Part shown: positions 1 to 9,113 of the stretch, piece by piece | Layout: each line of letters starts with the position of its first letter | Position numbering within the stretch: the stretch's first letter is position 1 | Assembly (NCBI RefSeq): GCF_000021325.1 | Contig: NC_011365.1 | Span: 2,508,001 to 2,572,000 of the forward strand | Direction of reading: 5' to 3' | Length of the DNA stretch: 64,000 bases | Origin: Gluconacetobacter diazotrophicus PA1 5 | Lineage (GTDB): Bacteria > Pseudomonadota > Alphaproteobacteria > Acetobacterales > Acetobacteraceae | The notes under the pieces: model-generated | Database searches by the model: none | What the model saw: the letters and a program-made list of their open reading frames with translations, nothing else | What the model was told of the DNA's origin: nothing | Made by a program: the position numbers and the translations under genes

Positions 1-1111
1 GCCCTCGTCCCTGTTGCTGGCCCGTTTCGGGGTCAGGCGCACCATCGCGGCCATCATGATAGGCTGGAGCCTGATCTCGTTCCTGTTCACGATCGTGGGG
101 ACCGACTGGCAGTTCTGCCTGCTGCGCGTGTCGCTGGGCGTGGCGGAGGCCGGGTTCTACCCGGCCGTGCTCTATTACCTGGCGATATGGTTCTCGCGGC
201 AGATGATCGCGCGGGTCACGGCGGCTTTCCTGATCGCCATTCCGGCTTCCGGCGCCATCGGCGGTCCGGTTTCCGTCGCCATCCTGGCGCATTTTGATGG
301 CGTACTCTCCATTCCCGGGTGGAAATGGATGTTCCTCCTGGAAGCCGTGCCCCCCCTTCTGCTGGGCCTGGTGGTATGGCGGCGTCTGGATGACGGTCCG
401 GAAGACGCACGATGGCTCGGCGCGGCGGAGCGGCGGATCGTCCTTGCACGCGTGCATGCGGGATGGGGGGCTGCCGGCGCGGCGTCGGCACCGGTCGGCA
501 GGGCGCGACCCTTCGCCGCGTTGTCGCGCCCGATCGTCCGGTTGCTGATCCTGATCTGCTTCTGCCAGGCGGTGTGCAATTACGGCATTGTCTTCTGGAT
601 CCCTACCTTCGTCGCGCAGGTGCTTGCGGCATCGTCCGCGACTATCGGCCTGTACATGATTATTCCCTTCGCGACGGCAATGGTGGCGATGACCCTGAAT
701 GCGCGCAGTTCCGACCGGCATCAGGAGCGACGCTGGCATATGGCGGCCCCGTTCCTGATCGTGTCGGTCACGCTTGTGCTGGCTTTCCTGTGCCAGGGGA
801 GCGGCATGCTGGCCCTGCTGCTTCTGACGGCCGCGCTGGCGGCCGCGCTGTGCGTGACGGGCATGATCTTCACCATTCCCACCCTGGTGCTGGGTCAGGA
901 GGTGCTGGCGACCGGGCTGGCGTGGATCAACAGTCTCGGAGCGCTCGGGGGGCTGGTCGGTCCGTATGGGATCGGTTGGCTGCGCGTCCATACCGGCCAG
1001 CCGCTGGCGGGTCTGTTTCTGGTGGCGTTCTGTGCGCTCGTCGGGGCGATTGCCACATTGTGCCTGCCGCGACGGGCAACGGATGCGGCCCGGGTCGCGA
1101 CGCCGGCGTGA
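1..1111 (+). CDS. MFS transporter, anion:cation symporter (ACS) type, 5' truncated by window edge
   Basis: An inner-membrane permease of the major facilitator superfamily. The frame is open to the left edge: codons before the first possible TTG (14) read PSSLLLARFG, which resembles the conserved loop after TM2 in phthalate/hexuronate-type ACS carriers, so the N-terminus lies outside the window. Visible are the amphipathic loop GVRR, the TM4 region with RVSLGVAEAGFYP typical of ACS members, a central cytoplasmic loop around residues 130-165 and about ten hydrophobic segments. The gene probably takes up an organic anion for the catabolic island downstream. Family is firm; substrate is unknown. 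Confidence 0.85.
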   Translation, partial: PSSLLLARFGVRRTIAAIMIGWSLISFLFTIVGTDWQFCLLRVSLGVAEAGFYPAVLYYLAIWFSRQMIARVTAAFLIAIPASGAIGGPVSVAILAHFDGVLSIPGWKWMFLLEAVPPLLLGLVVWRRLDDGPEDARWLGAAERRIVLARVHAGWGAAGAASAPVGRARPFAALSRPIVRLLILICFCQAVCNYGIVFWIPTFVAQVLAASSATIGLYMIIPFATAMVAMTLNARSSDRHQERRWHMAAPFLIVSVTLVLAFLCQGSGMLALLLLTAALAAALCVTGMIFTIPTLVLGQEVLATGLAWINSLGALGGLVGPYGIGWLRVHTGQPLAGLFLVAFCALVGAIATLCLPRRATDAARVATPA

Positions 1112-1480
1112 CAGCGGCAGGCGGGAGGCCGCGGACCCTGCGCTGATGAATCTGCGCCGCGAAATCGGACGCGGCAATGCCGGATGGGTGCCGTTGAGCG
1201 GTTATAATATATTTTTATGACGAACTATAATCACAATATTATTGAAAAATTGCGACATCGTTATTATTCCGAATCAGACGCGAAGCCAGATCGGAAAAAG
1301 TCAGTCGCTCGACTGCAATTTGTCTCGGTATAGACACAATACCGGTTCCTGCTCACAGTGCGGTGTAAACCTGACCTTTCTCGAAGAAGCATCAATAAGC
1401 GTAGGAGTTTTTTTTGAATGGCTGGTAGTCCGAGGCGATTTACTGGTCGCCAAGGGTGTGGTGGAAAATGGAGAATACAT
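1112..1480. promoter_or_regulatory. Intergenic leader upstream of first TonB receptor
   Basis: This 369-bp gap is noticeably AT-rich between about 1200 and 1340, unlike the coding DNA on both sides. A short GC-rich inverted repeat (GCGGC..GCCGC, about 1114-1134) just after the MFS stop could end that transcript. A weak promoter-like pair, TTGAAA (1242) and TATTCC (1265) with 17-bp spacing, is possible but unproven. No convincing gene is seen; short open frames here run into the receptor gene in another frame. Confidence 0.3.
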
Positions 1481-4039
1481 ATGTCGGAAAACTCGCGATG
1501 CCCGCAGATATATTGGTATATCTGCATTACGTCATGTGTAGTCGGGGCAGGGATGCTTCTGCCCAGCCACACGGCACAAGCGCAAGCTGTAAGCCAGGCC
1601 CCGGACCAGGCGACATTCACGTCGAAAAGCAACCGGCATATCAATAAACCGAATCCGGCGTCGCCTTCCGCCAGGAATGTGGTGAAGCAGGCGGAAGCGA
1701 TCACCGTCAGCGGTACGGCCACGCCGGGAAATTCCGCCCTGTCCATTTCGACCCGCGAACACAGTACCGTACAGGTATTCCGTTACAGCGCCGAACAGTT
1801 GCGGGAAACCGGGCAGACCAGCATCTATGCGGCCATCGCGCAGCTCTCGCCGGCCGTGACCTCCACCCCGTTCGCGGGCATCGGCGGCAACGGCCTCAAC
1901 AAGTCGATGCAGTTGCGGAATCTCGGCGCAGACCAGACCCTGATGCTGGTCAATGGAAAACGCCGCCACGTCGACGCCAATTTCAATTATTACCAGTCGG
2001 GACAGAACTACGGCACCGATCCCGCCGACCTCTCGCTGATTCCAATGAGTGCGATCGATCATGTCGAGATCATCACGGAAGGGGCCAGCGCCCTCTACGG
2101 CCAGGATGCCGAGGCTGGAGCGGTCAACATCGTCCTGAAGCAGGATACGCACGGCGGGACGTTCGACCTGCAGAACAGTGGCTATTACCCTGGTGACGGT
2201 CAGACGGTCGATGGCAACGTCGATTACGGGATGGCGCTCGGGCGCAATGGCGGTTATCTGAATGTCGCGGCACAGATCACCAATCAGCTCCGGACAAACC
2301 GCTCCGGGCCGTATCTGGGCAGCCTTTATCTGGACCCGTCGGATCCCCGCGCCGCGGCCCTGGGGCGCAATGTGCAGAATCTTTCGGGATCGCCTCAGTC
2401 ACTGCTGGAAACCGTCAGCCTGAATGCCGCCTATCCGGTGGCGAAGAACTTCGAATTCTACAATACGTCGACATTCGCCCATAAGGACATTCAGGAAGCC
2501 CAGACCTATCGGGCGGCTTCGAACGATCTTATCATTCGTTCATTCTATCCCAATGGGACCCAACCGTACCTGATCGGCACCGAAAACGATTTCCAGGTCA
2601 ATGACGGCATACGCTCGTCGAACTTCCTGGGCATGGAATGGGATATCTATGCCAATTACGGCAGAGACCAGATGGCCAACGAAATCAGGGACACCGACAA
2701 TCCCACCTATGGCCTGGCCAGCCCGCGTTCGTTTTCCACGGCGCGATTCATTTCGGACGAGCTGGCGGCCGGTTTCAAGTCAACCAAGTTCTTTCATACG
2801 TCCCTTTTGCCCCGCCCGATCAACTTCTCATATGGCTTTGAATATCGGCGGGACAGCTTCCATATCGGCGCCGGAGAGCCCGCGTCCTACACGGACGGGG
2901 GGGCTACGGTGCTCGACGGTCCGGATGCGGGCCATGTCGTCGCGGCCGGCGCCGTCGACAAGTTCGGCGTCCCGCCGCTGGCGGCAGGGACGCAGGTGCG
3001 GAATGTCTTTGATGGTTCGGTCAATCTCGATTTCTTCGCAACCAGGAAATGGGAATGGACCCTGGGCGGTCACGCCGTAGGCTACAGCGATGTCGGTGCC
3101 GCAGCCACGGGGTCCATCGGGACGCGTTATAATTTCACCAAGAATTTCGCGCTCCGCGCCAACGCGAATACGGGATTCCGGCCCCCGACCCTCGCGGAAG
3201 AGGCTTTTTTCTCCGAGACCACCTTTCCCACGTATCGGACGGCACAGCTGCCCGTCAATTCGCCGTGGGCGCGGGCACTCGGCGCGTCCAAGCTGAAGGG
3301 TGAACAGTCGCGCAGCTTCAGCGTCGGCGCCGACGTTACGCTACTGCCGAACTGGACCCTGACCGCAAACTTGTACCGAATTTCGATCAACGATCGACTC
3401 TACAATTCCTCGTTGTTCGGTGGCACGAACATCGAATCCATCCTGGCCGGCGTCGGGCTGCCGAATGTTCTCTATGCGTCCTATTACAGCAATCCGGTCA
3501 ATACGGCGACGAATGGCGGTGATATTTCGACCAGCTATACGTTGCATACCACGTCCGGAACATTCCTTTTCAGTTTCTCGGTTAACATCGCCGATACGGA
3601 GATCACGCACCATAACGCGACGCCCGGTATTCTGACCGCACTTGGACAGACGTCCTTCAATCGCACCAACGAGGAATTCCTGCTTCATTCGGCACCGAAG
3701 AATATCGAGAATCTGTCGGTTTCCTGGAACAAGGGCCCCTATTCGTTCCGCGTTCAGGAACAGCGCTTCGGCTCCTATACCTGGGTCGCGTCGCCCTCGC
3801 TCGTCCAGACCCAGTGGACGTATGCCGGGCCATCCTATATCACGAATCTCGAACTCGGTTATGACGTCTTCAAGCGCTGGCACATCGCGGTCGGTGCCTA
3901 CAATGCGGGAAACCACTATCCTACCCGCGCCAATGCCGCCTCGCGCGCCGCGTTGCAGAATGCCTTTATCTACGCAGGAAACTCGCCATACGGCTTCAAT
4001 GGAGGGATGTACTATGTCAAGACATCCCTGAAATTCTGA
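1481..4039 (+). CDS. TonB-dependent outer-membrane receptor (paralog 1)
   Basis: Outer-membrane active transporter driven by TonB. The chosen ATG is preceded by GGAG at 1470-1473 with 7-nt spacing and gives 852 residues; an upstream in-frame start at 1418 has no signal peptide logic. A hydrophobic signal segment (about residues 11-35, ending AQAQA) is followed by a TonB-box-like stretch AITVSG (about 73-78), a plug domain (about 95-215, with LVNGKRRH and VEIITEGASALYGQDA) and a barrel ending in aromatic YYVKTSLKF, as needed for outer-membrane assembly. No N-terminal signalling domain is present, so a FecR partner is not expected. It is a paralog of the receptors at 19.4-22.0 and 61.2-63.8 kb. 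Its position suggests uptake of the substrate for the amide island; the ligand is unknown. Confidence 0.9.
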   Translation: MSENSRCPQIYWYICITSCVVGAGMLLPSHTAQAQAVSQAPDQATFTSKSNRHINKPNPASPSARNVVKQAEAITVSGTATPGNSALSISTREHSTVQVFRYSAEQLRETGQTSIYAAIAQLSPAVTSTPFAGIGGNGLNKSMQLRNLGADQTLMLVNGKRRHVDANFNYYQSGQNYGTDPADLSLIPMSAIDHVEIITEGASALYGQDAEAGAVNIVLKQDTHGGTFDLQNSGYYPGDGQTVDGNVDYGMALGRNGGYLNVAAQITNQLRTNRSGPYLGSLYLDPSDPRAAALGRNVQNLSGSPQSLLETVSLNAAYPVAKNFEFYNTSTFAHKDIQEAQTYRAASNDLIIRSFYPNGTQPYLIGTENDFQVNDGIRSSNFLGMEWDIYANYGRDQMANEIRDTDNPTYGLASPRSFSTARFISDELAAGFKSTKFFHTSLLPRPINFSYGFEYRRDSFHIGAGEPASYTDGGATVLDGPDAGHVVAAGAVDKFGVPPLAAGTQVRNVFDGSVNLDFFATRKWEWTLGGHAVGYSDVGAAATGSIGTRYNFTKNFALRANANTGFRPPTLAEEAFFSETTFPTYRTAQLPVNSPWARALGASKLKGEQSRSFSVGADVTLLPNWTLTANLYRISINDRLYNSSLFGGTNIESILAGVGLPNVLYASYYSNPVNTATNGGDISTSYTLHTTSGTFLFSFSVNIADTEITHHNATPGILTALGQTSFNRTNEEFLLHSAPKNIENLSVSWNKGPYSFRVQEQRFGSYTWVASPSLVQTQWTYAGPSYITNLELGYDVFKRWHIAVGAYNAGNHYPTRANAASRAALQNAFIYAGNSPYGFNGGMYYVKTSLKF

Positions 4040-4099
4040 CGACGGACAAGGCGCCGAAACGCGGATGTTCGCCATCACGGACCTTGTTACGATGTTCCG

Positions 4100-4124
4100 C
4101 CGGGGCGCTGTGAAGGCGCCCCGG
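4100..4124 (+). terminator. GC-rich hairpin after TonB receptor 1
   Basis: A perfect 9-bp stem (CCGGGGCGC, 4100-4108, with its complement at 4116-4124) and a 7-nt loop lies between the receptor stop and the next MFS gene. There is no T-run after it, so it may be an attenuator-like or rho-assisted terminator rather than a classical intrinsic one. Confidence 0.4.
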
Positions 4125-4196
4125 GAACTGAACGCTGCAAAGGTCGCGTGGACGACACCGGCACGGGACGGCTCTGTTTTCAGGAAACGGTCATTG

Positions 4197-5525
4197 ATGA
4201 AAAATGTGACGCCACGGCAGGCTTCGTTCCAGGAGGACCAGAATCCGCAGATCATGCGGGCGCGGCTGTCACAATGGCGGATCGCGTTTGCCAGCATCGT
4301 GGGGACGATGCTGGAATGGTATGATTTCACCATCTACAATACCATGGCGGCCCTGATTTTCGGTCGCCTCTTCTTCCCCTCCGCGCAGCCGCGTGTGGGC
4401 ATGATCCTCGCATTCTCGACATATGCCGTGGGCTACGTTTCGCGCCCGGTCGGAGCGGTCGTGTTCGGCTGGATCGGGGATCGATATGGTCGCAGGACGG
4501 TCCTGGTATTCGCCCTGACCCTGATGGGGGCCTGTACTGCCAGCATTGCCGTGTTGCCGACATTCGAATCGATCGGGATCGTCGCCCCGCTGGGCCTCAG
4601 CATCGTCCGCTTTCTGCAGGGGCTCGCATTGGGCGGGGAGTGGGCGGGGGCGGTTCTGATCGCCACGGAACACGGAAGTGCGCACCGTCAGGGGCGGAAT
4701 TCATCCTGGGCGCAGATGGGGCCGGCGGCGGGGATATTGCTGGCGACGTTCGTCATCGGTGGCGTGGGGATTTTCATGCCCGACAGGGCTTTCCTGTCCT
4801 GGGGCTGGCGTGTTCCCTTTGCCCTGAGCGCGTTCCTGATGGTGTTCGGCCTTTGGGTCCGTCGCGCCGTTCCCGAGACGCCGGTGTTCGCCAAGAGCCG
4901 CCACGAGGCCGGCGCGCCCCCCCTGGTCGAAGTGCTGCGCAAGCATAAGGCCGCGCTGGCTATCGCATCGTCTTCGAGAATCGGGACGGACGTCCTCTAT
5001 TCGCTCCTGCTCATTTTCAGCATTTCCTACATAACGCAGTTTCTCGATATGCCCCGTTCCGTCGCGCTGGGCTGCACGCTGACAGGCAGCGCCTGCGAAC
5101 TTGTCGCGATTCCGGTCTTCGGCTCTCTGATCGACCGGATAGGGTGCCGGAAAGTCTATGCAGGCGGCATCCTGGCCGGCTCGCTCATCACGCTAGCGTT
5201 CTTTCCGGTATTCGGCATGAAACTGCCCCTGGCGATCTTCGGCCTGACGGCGATCGGGACGGTGTCCCATGCGGCGATGTATGCGGCGCAGGGCACATTC
5301 ATTACCAATCAGTTTCCTTCCACCGTGCGCTATACCGGGTCGTCCCTGGCTTACACGCTTGGCAGCCTGGCAGGCGGCAGTGCATTCGCCCCGCTGATCA
5401 TGAGCAGCATTGTGGGCGGATGGACAGGCACCTGGGGGATTACACTTTACGTCATGGTGACCCTGGCAGTCACCGCGGCCGGCATTGTCGCCGCGGGGCA
5501 CAGGACACCCTCCGAACAGTCATAG
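4197..5525 (+). CDS. MFS transporter, metabolite:H+ symporter (MHS) type
   Basis: Inner-membrane proton symporter related to ShiA/ProP/KgtP. The ATG at 4197 is chosen because AGGA lies at 4182-4185 and the translated protein then begins with a normal cytoplasmic N-terminus; the open frame extends upstream to 4065 without support. The 442-residue product has the MHS hallmarks: TMLEWYDFTIY in TM1, the loop GDRYGRR after TM2, and RFLQGLALGGEWAGA in TM5. Twelve hydrophobic segments are visible. It follows the receptor gene after a hairpin and precedes the aldolase-like gene closely (37 bp), so these two are probably co-transcribed. Substrate is likely a small carboxylate or zwitterion; this is inferred. 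Confidence 0.88.
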   Translation: MKNVTPRQASFQEDQNPQIMRARLSQWRIAFASIVGTMLEWYDFTIYNTMAALIFGRLFFPSAQPRVGMILAFSTYAVGYVSRPVGAVVFGWIGDRYGRRTVLVFALTLMGACTASIAVLPTFESIGIVAPLGLSIVRFLQGLALGGEWAGAVLIATEHGSAHRQGRNSSWAQMGPAAGILLATFVIGGVGIFMPDRAFLSWGWRVPFALSAFLMVFGLWVRRAVPETPVFAKSRHEAGAPPLVEVLRKHKAALAIASSSRIGTDVLYSLLLIFSISYITQFLDMPRSVALGCTLTGSACELVAIPVFGSLIDRIGCRKVYAGGILAGSLITLAFFPVFGMKLPLAIFGLTAIGTVSHAAMYAAQGTFITNQFPSTVRYTGSSLAYTLGSLAGGSAFAPLIMSSIVGGWTGTWGITLYVMVTLAVTAAGIVAAGHRTPSEQS

Positions 5526-5562
5526 CCGGTTACTCTGTATCCTCTTGAGATCGGATAAAAGA

Positions 5563-6237
5563 ATGTTTGTCCTCAATCCTTTGCCTCCTGCCGTGGCGGC
5601 CAGCGACCTCGCGCTCCTGATCCAGGCCGAGCCCGCCGTGATCGGTCATTTTCGCTATGCCGGTTTTATGATGCCCAGGATCCGCGCCCATTTCCAGGAT
5701 CGGCGTGTGGCGGGGACCGCCGTGACGCTCCGCATGCCCAGCATGGATGGGTCGATCGTCCATTATGCGATAGGAAAGGCGCGTCCGGGGGATATCCTGG
5801 TGATCGACCGCTGTGGAGACACGGCCATCGCCGCCATGGGGGGGGCGGTCGCCTATGCGGCCAAATGTGCCGGGGTCGCTGGTATCATCGTCGATGGCGC
5901 GGTGACCGACCTGGGTGAATTGCGGCAGTACGGCGTGCCTGTCTGGTCGAGCGGTACATCGGCCGTCACGGTTAAAACCCTGGGCCTGGGCGGCGAGTTC
6001 TGCATTCCGGTCAGTTGCGGTGACGTCGCGGTCAACCCGGGGGATGCGATCCTCGCGGACGAAAACGGGGTACTGGTCCTGCCGCCCGCGGATGTCGCTG
6101 CGGCCGCGGCACGAGCCATCCAGATGCAGGCCGACGAGAAGGTGACGCTTGCCCGTCTCACCGCCGGCGAGAAATATCCGGATATCATGGGCACGACCGA
6201 CGTGATCAACGAATGGGTGGCGCGCCACGGATGTTGA
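5563..6237 (+). CDS. RraA-like / HMG aldolase family protein
   Basis: A member of the RraA/4-hydroxy-4-methyl-2-oxoglutarate aldolase (HMG/CHA aldolase) fold. The 224-aa product carries the expected core: GDILVIDRCGDTAIAAMGG for the ligand/metal loop, GIIVDGAVTDL with the conserved D-G-x-x-D pattern, and DVAVNPGDAILADENGVLVLP near the C-terminus. Some homologs act as oxaloacetate decarboxylases or cleave branched hydroxy-oxo-acids; RraA itself inhibits RNase E. The catabolic setting favours an enzyme. The ATG at 5563 is taken over an upstream GTG-type start because the shorter form begins at the usual family N-terminus. Confidence 0.82.
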   Translation: MFVLNPLPPAVAASDLALLIQAEPAVIGHFRYAGFMMPRIRAHFQDRRVAGTAVTLRMPSMDGSIVHYAIGKARPGDILVIDRCGDTAIAAMGGAVAYAAKCAGVAGIIVDGAVTDLGELRQYGVPVWSSGTSAVTVKTLGLGGEFCIPVSCGDVAVNPGDAILADENGVLVLPPADVAAAAARAIQMQADEKVTLARLTAGEKYPDIMGTTDVINEWVARHGC

Positions 6238-6299
6238 GCGGGACCGTTCGCAGGATGGCGTGTTTCCGGAACCGTGATGTCTGACAAGGGTGAATGGCG

Positions 6300-7199
6300 A
6301 TGAACCTCAAGTCGCTCGAGGTCCTTCTGTCGATAGACCGTCTGGGAGGGTTCAAGGCTGCGGCGGAGAGTCTTCGCCTGACGCAGCCGGCAATTTCGAT
6401 ACGCATCGCGCAACTGGAACATGAACTGGGCGCGAAGCTGTTCTATCGTACGGGCAATCAGGTCTCGCCGACGCCTATCGGCAAGACGCTGATCTATTAT
6501 GCCGAGCGCATTCTCGAACTTCATGACGAGGCCGTCGCGACGATCAAGGGGCACAGCGAGAAGAACGGAATCCTGCGTCTCGGGACGATAGAGACCGTCG
6601 TCCATACCTGGCTGCCGCATCTTCTTTCGCGAATCGGCGTGAAATATCCGAATATCACGATCGATCTCGATATCGGGAATTCCGACGATATTCAGCGCAA
6701 GGTTACGAAGGGGATGCTGGATCTCGGGATCTTCATCGGGCCGGTGAACTCTCCCGTCATGATCGAGACGTCCGTCTACAAGTTCAAGCTCGGTCTTGTC
6801 GCCTCGAAGAAATTCAAGGATGCCAGGCTGGAGGAGATCGGACTCGGAAATCTGCCCTCCCTGTCGCTCATGACGTTCTCGCGCAATACCGTCCCGCATT
6901 CGATGCTGTGCAGCCTCCTGGCCAGGGAAGGGATCAGTCGCCATCGTATTCATGCCATGAGTTCGGCGCCGATGATCGTCAACATGCTCCTCAAGCGTCC
7001 GGGACTGGCGCTGATCCCCCAGGCGGTCGTCAGGAACCATCTCGAATCCGGGGAACTCTGCCTTCTGGACGTCGGCATGCCCGTTCCAAAGGTCAATTGC
7101 GTGGCGGGGCGCCTCATCAGGCATAATTCCGAAATTATCGAGGATGTCGTCAAGATTGCCCAGCAGGTTGCGATTGACGAATTCGGTGAGTCCGGATGA
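6300..7199 (+). CDS. LysR-family transcriptional regulator
   Basis: DNA-binding regulator of 299 residues. The N-terminal winged HTH (residues 1-60, LSIDRLGGFKAAAESLRLTQ then SIRIAQLEHELG) and the following effector-binding domain with GTIETVV and DLGIFIGPV are clear. AAGGG at 6286-6290 sits 9 nt before the ATG at 6300 and only 3 nt before the ATG at 6294, so the later start is chosen. It lies between the RraA-like gene and the AtzG/amidase pair on the same strand; a perfect palindrome at 7235-7248, just upstream of that pair, is a possible binding site for it. Effector unknown. Confidence 0.88.
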   Translation: MNLKSLEVLLSIDRLGGFKAAAESLRLTQPAISIRIAQLEHELGAKLFYRTGNQVSPTPIGKTLIYYAERILELHDEAVATIKGHSEKNGILRLGTIETVVHTWLPHLLSRIGVKYPNITIDLDIGNSDDIQRKVTKGMLDLGIFIGPVNSPVMIETSVYKFKLGLVASKKFKDARLEEIGLGNLPSLSLMTFSRNTVPHSMLCSLLAREGISRHRIHAMSSAPMIVNMLLKRPGLALIPQAVVRNHLESGELCLLDVGMPVPKVNCVAGRLIRHNSEIIEDVVKIAQQVAIDEFGESG

Positions 7200-7234
7200 T
7201 GCATCGATCGGTCCGGTGTGTGGCAAAGTAATGA

Positions 7235-7248
7235 AGTCATATATGACT
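7235..7248. promoter_or_regulatory. Perfect 14-bp palindrome upstream of the AtzG-like/amidase operon
   Basis: AGTCATATATGACT reads identically on both strands and lies in an AT-rich 186-bp gap between the LysR stop and the GTG of the small AtzG-like gene. Position and symmetry suggest an operator for a dimeric regulator such as the neighbouring LysR or the MarR protein at 12.9 kb. Binding is not shown. Confidence 0.45.
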
Positions 7249-7385
7249 GTATAACAATACCTTATCATCGTTGTTTTTCTGGTTTTCGTTCAAAGTGCCT
7301 TTATAGTCATTGATGGTGACGCCGTCTGGATTGTCGCCGGTTGCGGATGGTCTTGTGTCCGTCTCGACGTCTGAAGGAGAAGATC

Positions 7386-7580
7386 GTGACGAAATTCGAA
7401 CAAATGATAGAGACGGGCATCGCCACATGGAGCGGCATCGTACCGCCGAGCGAACTCGCGCGACGGCTGGAGGCGGAACTGGCGGTGACGATCTCCGCGT
7501 TCGAGGCGATGCGGGGGCAACTGCGGTTCGAGGATGAACCGTCGAGCTTCGAAGCAGCGCTGCAGGCGGCAAAGCAATGA
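7386..7580 (+). CDS. AtzG-like (DUF4089-type) small amidase partner
   Basis: A 64-residue acidic helical protein beginning with GTG at 7386; AAGGAG at 7374-7379 with 6-nt spacing supports this start. It is followed by the amidase in a 4-bp ATGA overlap. Size, position and pattern (N-terminal helix, PSELARRLEAELAVTISAFEAM, then FEDEPSSFEAAL) match the AtzG/DUF4089 proteins that bind AtzE-type amidases, analogous to GatC with GatA. In the cyanuric acid pathway AtzG is needed for AtzE stability and activity; that role here is inferred. Confidence 0.78.
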   Translation: MTKFEQMIETGIATWSGIVPPSELARRLEAELAVTISAFEAMRGQLRFEDEPSSFEAALQAAKQ

Positions 7581-8995
7581 CCGCGCGGGATCTGGCCGAT
7601 CTGAGCCTTGTGGATGCGGTGGACGCGGTCGCTATGCGCGAGACGACCTCCATGGCGCTTCTGGAGGCCTGTCTGGCCCGGCTTGACGCCGCCGAGGAGC
7701 GGATCAACGCCACCATCTGGCTCGATCGGGAGGGGGCTTTCCGCGCGGCGGAGGCCGCCGACAAGGCCGTGGCCGCGGGCGCTGCGCTGGGGCTGCTGCA
7801 CGGCCTGCCGCTGGCGCACAAGGACATGTACTATCAGGCCGGCAGGCCGTGCACCTGCGGATCGGTGATCCGCAAGGATTTCGTCCCCACGGTGACGGCG
7901 ACCGTGGTCGAGCGCATGGCCGCGGCCGGGGCCTATGCCTATGGCGGCCTGAACATGGCCGAATTCGCAATGAACCCGACGGGTCACAACGCGCATTACG
8001 GCGACTGTCATAACCCCTGGAACCTTCCCTATATCACCGGTGGCTCGTCCAGCGGATCGGGGGCGGCGGTCGCCTCGCGCTGCACCTATGGCGCGTTGGG
8101 GTCCGATACGGGTGGTTCCATCCGTCTGCCGGCGGCTGCCTGTGGCGTGACGGGCCTGAAGCCGACACAGACGCGGGTCAGCCGCGCGGGGGTGATGCCG
8201 CTTTCCTTTTCGGCGGACAATGTGGGCCCCCTGACGCGCACGGTGCGGGATTGTGCCCGCATGATGAAGGTCATCGCCGGGCAGGACAGCCGCGACCCGA
8301 CCAGTTCCGCCGAGCCCGTACCGGATTATGAGGCCGCCCTGGACGGCGATCTGCGGGGCCTGCGGGTCGGCATTCCGACCACTTATTTTCTGGATGGCGC
8401 CGATGCTCCGGTTGTCGCCGCATTCGAGGCCGCGGTAGCTGTCCTGGCCGGACGCGGCGCAACCGTAATGCGGTTGCCGCTGCCGCTGATGGATGCGGTT
8501 TCCGTCTATGCCGGTGTTCTCCTCCGTGTCGAAGCCGCGGCGATCCATGCCGAATGGATGCGCGAGCGCCCCCAGGACTATTCCGTACAGCTCAGCGCGC
8601 GGCTGTTTGGCGGCAATGCCATTCCCGCTCCTTATTACGTGGAGGCGTTGAGCCGGCGCGGCCCGATCCTCAAGGCCTTCGCGGATGAGGTCTTCGGGCA
8701 GGTCGATGTCCTGGCGACGCCCACGATCCGCACCTGCCTGCCGACCCTGGCCGAGACCAATATCGACCAGGGGTCGCCCGCTTCCATGCAGGCGTTCATG
8801 GCCGTGTCCGCGAATACGCGGCCGTTCAACTATCTGGGCCTGCCGGCAATCAGCGTGAATTGCGGTTTCGACCCGAACGGTTGCCCCATCGGCCTGCAGA
8901 TCGCCGGCCGACCGTTCGCCGAGGCGCGCGTGATGACGGTTGCCGATGCCTACCAGCGCGACACGGACTGGCACACCAGACAGCCGCCTCTCTGA
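7577..8995 (+). CDS. Amidase-signature hydrolase, AtzE/GatA-like
   Basis: Hydrolyses amide bonds by a Ser-cisSer-Lys triad. Residues visible: K82 in LAHKDM, the glycine/serine stretch GGSSSGSGAA at 155-164 holding the cis-serine (probably S158), and the nucleophile S181 in SDTGGSIRLPA. At 472 aa it is full length for the family. It is translationally coupled to the AtzG-like gene, the arrangement of 1-carboxybiuret hydrolase AtzE and its partner. Together with the biotin-dependent genes further on, it may hydrolyse an N-carboxylated intermediate, but the substrate cannot be read from sequence; general aryl or acyl amidase activity is the alternative. Confidence 0.88.
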   Translation: MTARDLADLSLVDAVDAVAMRETTSMALLEACLARLDAAEERINATIWLDREGAFRAAEAADKAVAAGAALGLLHGLPLAHKDMYYQAGRPCTCGSVIRKDFVPTVTATVVERMAAAGAYAYGGLNMAEFAMNPTGHNAHYGDCHNPWNLPYITGGSSSGSGAAVASRCTYGALGSDTGGSIRLPAAACGVTGLKPTQTRVSRAGVMPLSFSADNVGPLTRTVRDCARMMKVIAGQDSRDPTSSAEPVPDYEAALDGDLRGLRVGIPTTYFLDGADAPVVAAFEAAVAVLAGRGATVMRLPLPLMDAVSVYAGVLLRVEAAAIHAEWMRERPQDYSVQLSARLFGGNAIPAPYYVEALSRRGPILKAFADEVFGQVDVLATPTIRTCLPTLAETNIDQGSPASMQAFMAVSANTRPFNYLGLPAISVNCGFDPNGCPIGLQIAGRPFAEARVMTVADAYQRDTDWHTRQPPL

Positions 8996-9006
8996 ATCCT
9001 GCCTGT

Positions 9007-9040
9007 CGGAACGGACTCATCGGCCGATGCGTCCGTTCCG
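9007..9040. repeat. 34-bp inverted repeat between convergent genes
   Basis: Arms CGGAACGGAC (9007-9016) and GTCCGTTCCG (9031-9040) pair perfectly, and the centre CATCGGCCGATG (9018-9029) is itself a perfect palindrome. It lies between the convergent amidase and hyuB genes and could fold into a long hairpin in either transcript. Confidence 0.6.
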
Positions 9041-9073
9041 TCATGTCTGTGAACCGGCACTGGCTGCCTCGGG

Positions 9074-9099
9074 GGCAGGCGGTCTTTCGACCGCCTGCC
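9074..9099. terminator. Bidirectional terminator hairpin between amidase and hyuB
   Basis: A perfect 11-bp stem, GGCAGGCGGTC (9074-9084) with GACCGCCTGCC (9089-9099), closes a TTTC loop. It lies 14 bp beyond the hyuB stop and 78 bp beyond the amidase stop. No long T-run follows on either strand, but the stem is strong and the convergent setting fits a shared terminator. Confidence 0.6.
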
Positions 9100-9113
9100 A
9101 GTACCGTCGTATG

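Noticed and set aside
1242-1541. 99-codon open frame before TonB receptor 1
   Set aside because: It overlaps the receptor's signal-peptide region in another phase, has no ribosome site and no recognisable protein character.
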